DNA from: Negativicutes bacterium
GTDB taxonomy: Bacteria > Bacillota_C > Negativicutes > Acidaminococcales > Acidaminococcaceae
DNA: 6,585 bases
NCBI GenBank assembly: GCA_009930275.1
Contig: RZYP01000116.1
Span: forward strand, 1 to 6,585
Direction: 5' to 3'
Numbering within the stretch: position 1 is the first letter of the stretch; the number at the start of each line of letters is the position of its first letter. Of this stretch, positions 1 to 6,585 are shown in pieces. The notes beneath the pieces were generated by a model, which was given only the letters and a program-made list of their open reading frames with translations, was not told the origin of the DNA and made no database searches. The translations under genes and the position numbers were made by a program.

Positions 1-1257
1 GAACAAGACGAGAAGCGTCGCGAAGTCGTGAAAAATAGCCTGGATGTTTTAACGATTGGGGCTAATGGAGCCAGTCCTGCGACAATGTCTGAAACTTTTG
101 TCAAGGACGCGGATATGCTTCTGGCTTCTACGGACAGCGACGAAGCGAATATGGTTATTTGCATGTTGGCTAAACAAAACGGCGTTAAACACACTGTTGC
201 ACGCATACGTAATACTGATTACACGCAGCTATCCGATGCTTTTTTGAAAGAAAACATGAAAATAGACATGATTTTAAATCCGGAACAGATTACTGCCAAA
301 GAAATAAATCGAATCCTGATGACGCCTGCGGCGTTGAATGTTGAAGATTATGCCGAGGGCAAGGTCCGGATGTTCGAGGTCAAGCTGAAGGATTCTTCAA
401 AGATGATAGGTGTTCCTTTAAAGGACTTGGACATACCGAAGCAGATCCTGGTTGCAATGATTTTCCGCAACAATATGATGATTATTCCCCATGGCGATGA
501 TGTTATGAGGGCTAATGATAATGTGTTTTTTGTTGGAAGAACGGATGTAATACATGAATTTGAGGGTCGTTTTGTAACGACACATTCTAAAGCTGAGCGC
601 GTTATTATTATCGGTGCCGGCCGTACAGGGAGATTTTTGGCGCCATTATTGGAACAACAGGGATTATTTGTAAAGATTATTGATAAAAATAAAGAACGTT
701 GCCAAATGATAGCACAAAAACTCAAGAGTGGAATTGCGTTACATGGAGATGGAACGGATATTGATTTACTGGTGGAAGAAGGCATATCTGAAGCTGATGT
801 GGTAATTTGTGTTACAGAAGATGACAAATTGAACCTGTTACTGGCTCTTTTGGCAAAACATCTTGGCGCAGAGAAAACTATTGTGCGGGTAGCGCGTAAT
901 GAGTATGTGGAGCTGATGGAGAAGGTCGGCGTGGATATCGTCCTCTCATCAAGATTATTGAGTTCAGGCGAAGTATTGAGGTTTATACGTCGTGGCGGGG
1001 TTGTTTCCGTCTCCCTTTTGGAAGGTGCAAAAGCTGAAGCAATTGAATTAATATTACCTAAAAATTCGAAAATTGTGGGGAAAACTTTAAGGGAAGCAAA
1101 ATTGCATAAAGAATGTTTGATTTGTGCCGTGGTACATAACGACGAAGTTTTTGTTCCTAATGGTGATACGATTCTTTATCCCGAAGATAGAATTATTATC
1201 TTCGTAAAGGCCGGTTATGTAAAAAACGTCATGCCTGCGTTTGAAGGCAAGGAGTAA
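1..1257 (+). CDS. trkA: Trk potassium uptake system regulatory protein TrkA (5' partial)
   Basis: TrkA is the cytoplasmic, nucleotide-binding RCK subunit that gates the TrkH potassium channel, responding to NAD(H) or ATP/ADP in studied homologues. The reading frame is open from base 1 (EQDEKRREVV...), so the GTG at 28 is an internal valine codon. By comparison with E. coli TrkA (458 aa), about 30 residues are missing, including the first GxGxxG motif. The visible part has the rest of RCK-N1 (TDSDEANM, then ARIRNTDY), a first TrkA-C domain at about bases 360-580, and a second Rossmann fold starting at base 598. That fold has GAGRTG at 613-630 and the ribose-binding Asp at 682-684 (IIDKN). A second TrkA-C domain lies at about 1030-1240 (KIVGKTLREAKL, PNGDTILYPEDRI). 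This double-RCK layout separates it from single-RCK KtrA. It is the first visible gene of a trkA-trkH-trkH operon. The stop is TAA at 1255. Family assignment is firm; the true start cannot be seen. Confidence 0.95.
   Translation, partial: EQDEKRREVVKNSLDVLTIGANGASPATMSETFVKDADMLLASTDSDEANMVICMLAKQNGVKHTVARIRNTDYTQLSDAFLKENMKIDMILNPEQITAKEINRILMTPAALNVEDYAEGKVRMFEVKLKDSSKMIGVPLKDLDIPKQILVAMIFRNNMMIIPHGDDVMRANDNVFFVGRTDVIHEFEGRFVTTHSKAERVIIIGAGRTGRFLAPLLEQQGLFVKIIDKNKERCQMIAQKLKSGIALHGDGTDIDLLVEEGISEADVVICVTEDDKLNLLLALLAKHLGAEKTIVRVARNEYVELMEKVGVDIVLSSRLLSSGEVLRFIRRGGVVSVSLLEGAKAEAIELILPKNSKIVGKTLREAKLHKECLICAVVHNDEVFVPNGDTILYPEDRIIIFVKAGYVKNVMPAFEGKE
1249..1254 (+). promoter_or_regulatory. Ribosome binding site of trkH-1, inside the end of trkA
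   Basis: AAGGAG lies 6 nt before the ATG at 1261 and overlaps the last codons of trkA. Ribosomes finishing trkA reach the trkH-1 start directly, so translational coupling of the gating and channel subunits is likely (inference). Confidence 0.8.
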
Positions 1258-1260
1258 GAA

Positions 1261-2715
1261 ATGAACGTAAAGCTCGTGATGTTTATTCTTGGAAAGGTTT
1301 CCCTTGCTTTTGGAGTAAGTCTCATGATTCCTTTGATTTCGGCCTTCATCCTGGGAGAGAAACAAATAATGGAATTTGTTTTACCAATTACCCTTTCTTT
1401 TATTTTTGGTGGCTTAATGGGTAGGGTAAAGGTCGAATATAAAGGGCATTTGTCTTTAAGGGAAGGTCTGGCAATTCTGGGTTTTGGCTGGTTGTTGATT
1501 TGTTTATTAGGAGCCCTGCCCTATATATATGCGGGTATCGATTTCAGTTCTTCTGTTTTTGAGAGCATTTCAGGGTTTACAACAACGGGAGCCAGCAATG
1601 TTAAAGATTTAAGCTTAGTTCCTGCCAGTCTGATTCTTTGGCGCAGTCTAACGCAATGGCTTGGAGGTTTGGGCATCCTTCTGATTTTTATTACCCTGGT
1701 GCCCCAGGTTGGCAGCAGCGGCGAACAACTTTTTACAGCTGAGCTGCACGGTGAATCTGTTGAAAGAATCATGCTGCGCATCAAAACAACCATTTATGCC
1801 TTATGTGTTGCCTATATTGCAGCTACGACGGTGCTGACAATAATTTTAAACATATTGGGGCTTAATTTTTTTGAAGCTGTCAATTATGCTATGACTACTA
1901 TTTCGACCGGCGGCTTTTACATACATAATGAAGGAGTTGCTTATTTTGGCAGTCGCGCCGTCGAAGTCGTTCTTATGGTTTTTATGGTTTTTTCCGGCGG
2001 CAGCTATGTATTGTATTACAAAGCTTATAAAAACGGTTTAAAAACACTATGGCAGGATACAGAGTTTTTGGCGTATTTGGGAGTAATGTGTTTTTTTGCA
2101 ATTGCTATGGCGATAAATCTTTTCTTAACAGGTTATTATAGTGGCTCCCAAAGCTTGTATCATTCGTTATTTCAGTCTGTATCTACAATAACGACAACAG
2201 GGTTCACTATTCAGAATTATAATGAATGGCCGGATTTTAGCCGCTTTTGCATACTCATGATGATGTTTGTGGGAGGTTGTGCGGGTTCTACAGCCGGGGG
2301 CATCAAAGTCGCAAGACTGCTTATATTACTTAAGTTAAGCTGGGCCGAGTTGAAAAGGACGCTGCACCCGCGTATGATTATAGATATTAAATTATCAGGT
2401 AATCATGTGCCGCCGAATATGATTATAAGTATTAGCAGGTTTTTCTTTTTTTATATGATTATTTTTGCTTTAGGCACATTAGCCTTGTCTTTAACAGGTG
2501 ACCTGGGTATTTTAGACGCGATTGGAATTGCAGCCTCCTGCCTGGCTAATCTTGGCCCGGCTTTTGATACGGTAGCGCCTTTTTCCAATTATGGCACTCT
2601 TACCGTTGCCGGTAAATCTATAGCCTGTGTTTTGATGCTTTTGGGACGCTTGGAAATTTTCACTTTACTTATTTTTTTCAACCCGGAATTTTGGCATAGT
2701 AAGAAGAACTGGTGA
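1261..2715 (+). CDS. trkH: Trk potassium channel subunit TrkH (first tandem copy)
   Basis: This is the integral membrane, ion-conducting subunit of the Trk system, which works as a dimer on a TrkA ring. It has 484 residues, the usual TrkH length. A two-helix N-terminal region (about residues 4-53) is followed by four M1-P-M2 pore repeats. The four filter loops are visible: SGFTTTGAS with Gly110, TISTGGF with Gly217/218, TITTTGF with Gly314, and NLGPAF with Gly432. The intramembrane gating loop GGCAGSTAGGIK (338-349) follows the third filter. The pore-facing arginine conserved in TrkH/KtrB is Arg463 in LLGRLE. LWQDTEF (264-270) and LKRTLHP (364-370) mark the cytoplasmic loops expected to face TrkA. 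The ATG at 1261 has AAGGAG 6 nt upstream and lies 3 bp after trkA. The main alternative is a KtrB-type transporter, but length and the two-RCK partner favour TrkH. Ion selectivity for K+ is inferred from the filter glycines. Confidence 0.95.
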   Translation: MNVKLVMFILGKVSLAFGVSLMIPLISAFILGEKQIMEFVLPITLSFIFGGLMGRVKVEYKGHLSLREGLAILGFGWLLICLLGALPYIYAGIDFSSSVFESISGFTTTGASNVKDLSLVPASLILWRSLTQWLGGLGILLIFITLVPQVGSSGEQLFTAELHGESVERIMLRIKTTIYALCVAYIAATTVLTIILNILGLNFFEAVNYAMTTISTGGFYIHNEGVAYFGSRAVEVVLMVFMVFSGGSYVLYYKAYKNGLKTLWQDTEFLAYLGVMCFFAIAMAINLFLTGYYSGSQSLYHSLFQSVSTITTTGFTIQNYNEWPDFSRFCILMMMFVGGCAGSTAGGIKVARLLILLKLSWAELKRTLHPRMIIDIKLSGNHVPPNMIISISRFFFFYMIIFALGTLALSLTGDLGILDAIGIAASCLANLGPAFDTVAPFSNYGTLTVAGKSIACVLMLLGRLEIFTLLIFFNPEFWHSKKNW

Positions 2716-2733
2716 ATTGCAACAAAAGGTTTT

Positions 2734-2740
2734 GGGGGAA
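2734..2740 (+). promoter_or_regulatory. Ribosome binding site fixing the trkH-2 start at 2745
   Basis: The purine-rich GGGGGAA ends 4 nt before the ATG at 2745. It supports that start over the in-frame GTG at 2712, which overlaps the trkH-1 stop and would place this site inside the coding sequence. Confidence 0.65.
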
Positions 2741-2744
2741 AGCT

Positions 2745-4199
2745 ATGAATTTTAGATTACTGTCGTTTTTTTTGGGAAAACTTTGCACTACTTGTGCGAT
2801 TTCGCTTTGTTTGCCCTTATTGCTGGCTGTGTTTCTTGGTGAGGATAGTACTTTGGCTTTTTTGGGAGCAATTATGAGCGGGGCCTCTTTGGGGTTTTTA
2901 TTTATAAAATATGGAGAGTCTGAAGATGTCGGCATTACATATCGTGAGGGTGTCGCGATTGTTGGTTTTGGCTGGCTGGTTATTACATTTTTAGGTTCTC
3001 TGCCATATGTTTTTACTGGCGTGCTTGATCCTGTTGCTGCCTTTTTTGAAAGCGTCTCGGGTTTTACGACGACGGGGGCAACTGCTATTTCTCAGATCGA
3101 AATACTCCCGCGTAGTTTGCTTTTATGGCGCAGCTTAACGCATTGGATAGGCGGAATCGGCATTATCGTTGTTTTTATTGCCCTCTTGCCACAAATCGGC
3201 GGCGGTGCGGTGCACATGTTTAATGCAGAAGTAACCGGTCCGACAGCGGAAAGGGTGTTGCCGCGAATTAAGACAACGGCAATTGCTTTATGCAAAATTT
3301 ATGCAGCATTTACAATGATTGAAATGGTTATGTTGTACTTAGCGGGAATGACAGCGTTCGAAGCTGTTAATCATTCTTTTTCGACGATTGCAACAGGTGG
3401 TTTTTCAACCTATGATACCAGCGTCGTTTATTTTAAAAGTCCGTTAATGGAAGCAATCATTGCTTTTTTTATGATGCTGGCAGGGGGCAATTTCGCGCTT
3501 TACTATATGGTTGCTGAAAAAGGCCTGTCAGTATTATGGCGCGATACAGAATTTAAAGTTTACACGGCTATAATTATTGTTGCTACATTTGCTATAACCC
3601 TTAACTTATATTTTAATAATTTTTTTGATGGAATATCTTCGTTTAGATATTCTGTTTTTCAGGTTGCTTCTATTATCAGTACGACCGGTTTTGTGAGCAA
3701 TGACTTTGATGTTTGGCCGCCATTCAGCAAATTATGCCTGGTTTTGCTGATGTTTATCGGTGGCTGTGCTGGTTCGACCGCGGGTGCAATTAAGGTGTCA
3801 CGTGTAGTAATTTTGGTTAAGACGGCATTTGCTCATTTAAAAAGGACTATCCATCCTTCTATGGTTATAGATATCTCAATGAGCGGTAAGACAGTTCCGC
3901 CTCCGATCATAGCAGGAATTGCAAGATTTTTTTTCTTATACATCATTATTTTTGCCTTTCTGGCTTTTTTAATGGCAATGACCGGCCTCACAGTTGTTGA
4001 TTCTATCGGCATTATTGCCGCAACTATCAGCAGCGTAGGACCTGCGCTTGGGGTTGCCGGCGCAACGTGCACCTACGCGGATATTACTTCCTTTGGAAAA
4101 ATAGTTATTTGTTTAGCCATGTTGCTGGGACGTTTGGAATTATTTACGTTGTTAGTACTTTTAAGGCCTGAATTCTGGCGTTCGACAAGAAACTGGTAA
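2745..4199 (+). CDS. trkH: Trk potassium channel subunit TrkH (second tandem copy)
   Basis: This is a second TrkH-type potassium channel subunit, a paralogue of the gene just upstream. Started at ATG 2745, it has 484 residues like copy 1 and aligns from its first residue (MNFRLLSFFLGK against MNVKLVMFILGK) to its last (PEFWRSTRNW against PEFWHSKKNW). An in-frame GTG at 2712 would add 11 unaligned residues and is not preferred. The filter loops are SGFTTTGAT (Gly111), TIATGGF (Gly218/219), IISTTGF (Gly315) and SVGPAL (Gly432). The pore arginine is Arg463. The gating loop reads GGCAGSTAGAIK (339-350), with Ala348 where copy 1 has Gly347. The TrkA-facing motifs LWRDTEF and LKRTIHP are kept. By eye roughly half the residues match copy 1 (not computed), and silent positions differ widely, so the duplication looks old. 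It follows copy 1 by 29 bp, probably in the same transcript. Family call is firm; its role beside copy 1 is unknown. Confidence 0.93.
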   Translation: MNFRLLSFFLGKLCTTCAISLCLPLLLAVFLGEDSTLAFLGAIMSGASLGFLFIKYGESEDVGITYREGVAIVGFGWLVITFLGSLPYVFTGVLDPVAAFFESVSGFTTTGATAISQIEILPRSLLLWRSLTHWIGGIGIIVVFIALLPQIGGGAVHMFNAEVTGPTAERVLPRIKTTAIALCKIYAAFTMIEMVMLYLAGMTAFEAVNHSFSTIATGGFSTYDTSVVYFKSPLMEAIIAFFMMLAGGNFALYYMVAEKGLSVLWRDTEFKVYTAIIIVATFAITLNLYFNNFFDGISSFRYSVFQVASIISTTGFVSNDFDVWPPFSKLCLVLLMFIGGCAGSTAGAIKVSRVVILVKTAFAHLKRTIHPSMVIDISMSGKTVPPPIIAGIARFFFLYIIIFAFLAFLMAMTGLTVVDSIGIIAATISSVGPALGVAGATCTYADITSFGKIVICLAMLLGRLELFTLLVLLRPEFWRSTRNW

Positions 4200-4207
4200 C
4201 AAAACGC

Positions 4208-4236
4208 TTTTCAGAGATTTTAATATATATTATAAT
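4208..4236 (+). promoter_or_regulatory. Candidate sigma-70-type promoter for the larA-family gene
   Basis: A perfect TATAAT (-10) at 4231-4236 lies 17 bp after TTTTCA at 4208-4213, a 4-of-6 match to the -35 consensus. Transcription would start near 4243, giving a leader of about 28 nt. The spacer is very AT-rich, so a chance -10 match is quite possible. The trk genes end at 4199 and I see no terminator after them, so read-through may also supply transcript. Confidence 0.45.
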
Positions 4237-4257
4237 TAAAAAATAAATATTTTTGAA

Positions 4258-4263
4258 AGAGGG
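4258..4263 (+). promoter_or_regulatory. Ribosome binding site of the larA-family gene
   Basis: AGAGGG lies 7 nt before the ATG at 4271. It argues against the in-frame TTG at 4253, which lies upstream of this site and has no good purine-rich site of its own. Confidence 0.75.
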
Positions 4264-4270
4264 ACAGAAA

Positions 4271-5578
4271 ATGACATTAAAAAGATATTCTTTTGGCTAT
4301 GGTCATGGAACTCAGGAAATTGATTTGCCCGAGGAGAAGGTTTTGCAGGTTATTAACGGCAATCCTTCCACAAAAATAGAAGATGTTAAGGCTGCTACAC
4401 TTGAAGCAATTCGTAATCCTATTGGTACGGAACCGTTGCAGCAAATCGTAGAAAAAGGTGACAAGGTTGCCATCATTGTCAGCGATATTACACGTAGCTG
4501 GATCAGAACAAACGAATTTTTGCCCGTTATTGTTGACGAACTAAATCTTGCCGGCGTGCCTGATGAAGATATTTTCGTTGTTATAGCGCAAGGTACACAT
4601 CGTGCCCACACGCCTGAAGAAGATATTGCCGTATGCAGCAAGGAAGTTGTCGACAGAATCAAGATTTACCAACACTTTTCCAAAGATGAGGAAAATCTTG
4701 TATTTGTAGGGACCACCACGCATGGTACACCGGCGTATATAGACAAGAGGGTAATGGATGCCGACAAGATTATTTTGACAGGAGGCATTACCGTTCACTT
4801 GATGGCAGGTTTCGGCGGTGGACGTAAGAGTATTATGCCTGGCGTTTCTGGTGATATTACTGTGCAGAAGAACCATTCACTGGCGTTGGCCAAGGAAGTT
4901 GGCGCCGGTGCAAGCCTTGAGTGTGCCAGCACGAAAATAGACGGCAATCCTTTGCATGAGGATATGTGTGAAGTAGCCGAGATGGTTAATCCATGTTTCC
5001 TGGTAAATTCCGTAATGAACGCTGAAGGAGACTTTTCCCGGATTGTTGCCGGACACTGGTACGACGCCTGGTTGGAAGGAACTAAGGACGTAATGAAGAT
5101 CCAAGGCGTAGCAATCAAGGAAAAAGCTGACGTTGTCATTGCCAGCCCTGGTGGCTTCCCTAAAGACATTAACATGTATCAGGGGAGCAAGACATATGAC
5201 ACTGCAGGTATGGCCATGAAACCTGGTGGTATCATGATTGCCATGCTGGAATGCCCGGATGTTAAGGAACCGCCGGCATTTATAGATTCCTTCCGTTTTG
5301 ACGATATGCTTGAATTTGAAAAAGCCTGCCGTGCTGCTTTTACCATTCCCTTCTTTATCGCGTTTACGGTTGCGCTCTTAGCCCATTCGAACACAGTGTA
5401 TCTGGTAACGAAAAAAGAGAATTTTGACATTGTTCGCAAGACTGGTCAAATTCCTGTTGAAAACTTGGAAGAAGCTTGGAAATTGGCTCAGATTGAATTA
5501 GCTAAGCAGGGTAAGACTGATTATACAATTAACATTATGCCGCATGCCGCTAATACAGTTCCAATGATTGCCGAATAA
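4271..5578 (+). CDS. larA: LarA-family nickel-dependent 2-hydroxyacid racemase (DUF2088-type)
   Basis: This 435-residue cytoplasmic protein belongs to the lactate racemase (LarA) family. These enzymes use a nickel-pincer nucleotide bound covalently to a lysine to invert 2-hydroxyacids by hydride transfer. Against L. plantarum LarA (424 aa, recalled from memory), the key residues are present: Asp72 and Arg75 in SDITR, His110 in QGTHR (LarA His108), His176 in TVHLMAGF (His174), Lys186 in GGRKSIMPG (cofactor lysine, Lys184), His202 in KNHSL (nickel ligand, His200), and Tyr303, Gln304 and Lys307 in MYQGSK (Tyr294, Gln295, Lys298). Differences cluster around the pocket: TRPVP is replaced by TRSWI, HFF by HLM, the LarA Trp358 position by Ile363, and the glycine-rich DGHGGEGF segment by CPDVKEPPAF. 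The substrate may therefore not be lactate. The start is ATG 4271, with AGAGGG 7 nt upstream. It stands alone between the trk operon and a terminator, and larB, larC and larE are not in view. Family is firm; the symbol is used at family level and the substrate is unresolved. Confidence 0.85.
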   Translation: MTLKRYSFGYGHGTQEIDLPEEKVLQVINGNPSTKIEDVKAATLEAIRNPIGTEPLQQIVEKGDKVAIIVSDITRSWIRTNEFLPVIVDELNLAGVPDEDIFVVIAQGTHRAHTPEEDIAVCSKEVVDRIKIYQHFSKDEENLVFVGTTTHGTPAYIDKRVMDADKIILTGGITVHLMAGFGGGRKSIMPGVSGDITVQKNHSLALAKEVGAGASLECASTKIDGNPLHEDMCEVAEMVNPCFLVNSVMNAEGDFSRIVAGHWYDAWLEGTKDVMKIQGVAIKEKADVVIASPGGFPKDINMYQGSKTYDTAGMAMKPGGIMIAMLECPDVKEPPAFIDSFRFDDMLEFEKACRAAFTIPFFIAFTVALLAHSNTVYLVTKKENFDIVRKTGQIPVENLEEAWKLAQIELAKQGKTDYTINIMPHAANTVPMIAE

Positions 5579-5585
5579 AAAATAT

Positions 5586-5623
5586 ACCCGCATATATTCA
5601 TATCAGAATATAAGCGGGTTTTT
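5586..5623. terminator. Rho-independent terminator, probably bidirectional
   Basis: The arms at 5586-5599 and 5606-5619 pair over 14 positions with one mismatch (A5592 with A5613) around a 6-nt loop. The GC-rich base is ACCCGC/GCGGGT. TTTTT at 5619-5623 follows on the plus strand, ending the larA-family transcript 8 nt after its stop. On the minus strand the hairpin is followed by ATATTTTTTA, so it can also end the fba transcript, whose stop lies about 20 nt before it. Confidence 0.9.
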
Positions 5624-5639
5624 GTATGTGTTTATGGAA

Positions 5640-6569
5640 TTACAGGCGGTTGCTTGAATTCAGCACGTTACGAATTTTGTGAGAGACCATGTCTTGAATA
5701 GCCTGTCGAGCAGGTTTGAGGTATTGACGCGGGTCGAAGTCTCCAGGATTGTTTGCCAGGTATTTGCGGATAGAGGCGGTCATGGCCAGACGCAAATCGG
5801 TATCTATGTTGATTTTACAAACACCGAATTTGCCAGCTTGCAAAAGCATATCTTCAGGTACGCCTTGAGCGCCTTCAATTTTGCCGCCGTATTCGTTGCA
5901 GAGTGAAACGAATTCCGGCAAGACGGTTGAAGCTCCATGTAAAACAAGCGGAAAATCAGGCAAAAGGCTGGTGATTTTTTCCAAGCGGGCGAAATCGAGT
6001 TCCGGTTTGCCCTTGAATTTATATGCACCGTGACTTGTCCCTATAGCTATAGCGAGGGAGTCTACGCCAGTGCGCTGGACAAATTCAACGGCTTGGTTCG
6101 GGTCGGTATAAGTTGCATCTTTGGCAGAGACTTTGACTGCGTCTTCGACTCCGGCTAATTTTCCGAGCTCGGCTTCAACGACAACGCCTTTATTATGAGC
6201 ATAATCAACAACGCGTTTTGTCAATTCGATATTATCTTCAAAAGAATGCTTGGAGCCGTCAATCATGACAGAGGTGAACCCGCCATCAACGCAGGCTTTA
6301 CAGATTTCAAAGTCTTCGCCGTGGTCGAGATGTAGGCAAATAGGAAGTCCGGTATCTTCCACTGCTGCTTCGACTAATTTCATGAGATAAATATGTTTAG
6401 CGTATTTGCGAGCACCGGCAGAAACTTGCAAAATTAAAGGCGATTGTTCGGCTTTGGCGGCGTCGACTATTCCCTGGATAATTTCCATATTATTGACGTT
6501 AAAAGCGCCAACGGCGTACTTGCCTTCATAAGCTTTTTTGAACATTTCAGTAGATGTTACTAATGGCAT
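5640..6569 (-). CDS. fba: Class II fructose-bisphosphate aldolase
   Basis: This cytoplasmic, zinc-dependent enzyme interconverts fructose 1,6-bisphosphate with glyceraldehyde 3-phosphate and dihydroxyacetone phosphate in glycolysis and gluconeogenesis. It is complete at 309 residues, close to the approximately 307-residue bacterial class II type. The N-terminus MPLVTSTEMF and GAFNVNN are characteristic. LDHGED (81-86) gives the catalytic Asp82 and metal ligand His83. SVMIDGS (100-106), VEAELG (131-136, with Glu134), GTSHGAY (178-184, metal ligand His180), LHGAS (210-214, metal ligand His211) and the phosphate-binding NIDTDLR (254-260) follow in the usual order. The start, complement of 6567-6569, has a strong GGGAGG site 7 nt upstream. 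It is convergent with the larA-family gene and shares its terminator. Its promoter is outside the window. A tagatose-bisphosphate aldolase (GatY/AgaY) is the main alternative, but nothing nearby suggests galactitol or amino-sugar use. Confidence 0.93.
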   Translation of the reverse strand: MPLVTSTEMFKKAYEGKYAVGAFNVNNMEIIQGIVDAAKAEQSPLILQVSAGARKYAKHIYLMKLVEAAVEDTGLPICLHLDHGEDFEICKACVDGGFTSVMIDGSKHSFEDNIELTKRVVDYAHNKGVVVEAELGKLAGVEDAVKVSAKDATYTDPNQAVEFVQRTGVDSLAIAIGTSHGAYKFKGKPELDFARLEKITSLLPDFPLVLHGASTVLPEFVSLCNEYGGKIEGAQGVPEDMLLQAGKFGVCKINIDTDLRLAMTASIRKYLANNPGDFDPRQYLKPARQAIQDMVSHKIRNVLNSSNRL

Positions 6570-6576
6570 AAAACGA

Positions 6577-6582
6577 CCTCCC
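6577..6582 (-). promoter_or_regulatory. Ribosome binding site of fba
   Basis: Read on the minus strand, GGGAGG (within AGGGAGGTCG) lies 7 nt before the fba ATG. It is a near-consensus site, in keeping with a highly expressed glycolytic gene. Confidence 0.85.
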
Positions 6583-6585
6583 TAA

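Noticed and set aside
28..30. GTG as the trkA start codon
   Set aside because: The frame is open upstream to base 1 and the upstream residues continue the TrkA alignment. A start here would delete the whole first nucleotide-binding motif. The gene is cut by the window edge.
348..827. 159-codon minus-strand open frame within trkA, and similar antisense frames under the trkH genes and the larA-family gene
   Set aside because: They are shadows of well-supported genes, with no ribosome binding sites or recognisable domains and with low-complexity Ser/Ile/Pro composition.
2712..2744. trkH-2 starting at a GTG that overlaps the trkH-1 stop (GTGA)
   Set aside because: It would add 11 residues (MNCNKRFWGKA) with no match in copy 1. 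The ATG at 2745 has a ribosome binding site and aligns with copy 1 from residue 1. A coupled GTGA restart remains a minor possibility.
4253..4270. TTG start for the larA-family gene
   Set aside because: The extra residues MKEGQK are encoded by the ribosome binding site itself, and the ATG at 4271 is correctly spaced from it.
4200..4270. Riboswitch or small RNA in the AT-rich spacer before the larA-family gene
   Set aside because: About 70 nt of nearly pure A/T with no stable GC-containing stem. Only a candidate promoter and a ribosome binding site can be supported.
5679..5906. 75-codon plus-strand open frame antisense to fba
   Set aside because: It lies wholly inside a complete, motif-rich aldolase gene and has no recognisable product.
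1..6569. A single functional system linking potassium uptake, hydroxyacid racemisation and aldolase
   Set aside because: The aldolase is on the opposite strand, a terminator separates it from the larA-family gene, and that gene has its own candidate promoter. Chance neighbourhood explains the layout.

Overview
The window carries five protein genes and little free space. It reads as an ordinary chromosomal segment of a low-to-moderate GC Bacillota bacterium. I suspect an anaerobic Negativicutes or Clostridia lineage, from the nickel-pincer hydroxyacid racemase family gene, the class II aldolase type and the strong AGGAGG-like ribosome binding sites. This placement is inferred from general family distribution, not from a marker gene.

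Bases 1-4199 form a plus-strand potassium uptake operon. The trkA gene runs in from the left edge, with about 30 N-terminal codons outside the window. Two tandem trkH genes follow. trkA and trkH-1 are 3 bp apart, and the trkH-1 ribosome binding site lies inside the end of trkA. trkH-1 and trkH-2 are 29 bp apart. Both TrkH proteins are 484 residues when the second starts at 2745, and they align from end to end. Each keeps its four filter glycines, the intramembrane gating loop and the pore-facing arginine. One TrkA gating protein therefore appears to serve two different channel subunits.

Bases 4200-4270 are an AT-rich spacer with a candidate promoter. They are followed by a plus-strand LarA-family gene (4271-5578), a nickel-pincer-nucleotide 2-hydroxyacid racemase homologue. 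Its catalytic histidines and the cofactor-binding lysine are present, but several substrate-pocket positions differ from Lactiplantibacillus plantarum LarA, so lactate may not be its substrate. The cofactor-synthesis genes larB, larC and larE are not in the window.

Bases 5586-5623 hold a strong hairpin terminator, probably bidirectional, shared with the convergent minus-strand gene fba (5640-6569), a complete class II fructose-bisphosphate aldolase. I found no mobile elements, CRISPR, RNA genes or phage-like content, and no undescribed system. The points most worth a second look are the divergent tandem TrkH pair behind a single TrkA and the altered LarA pocket.
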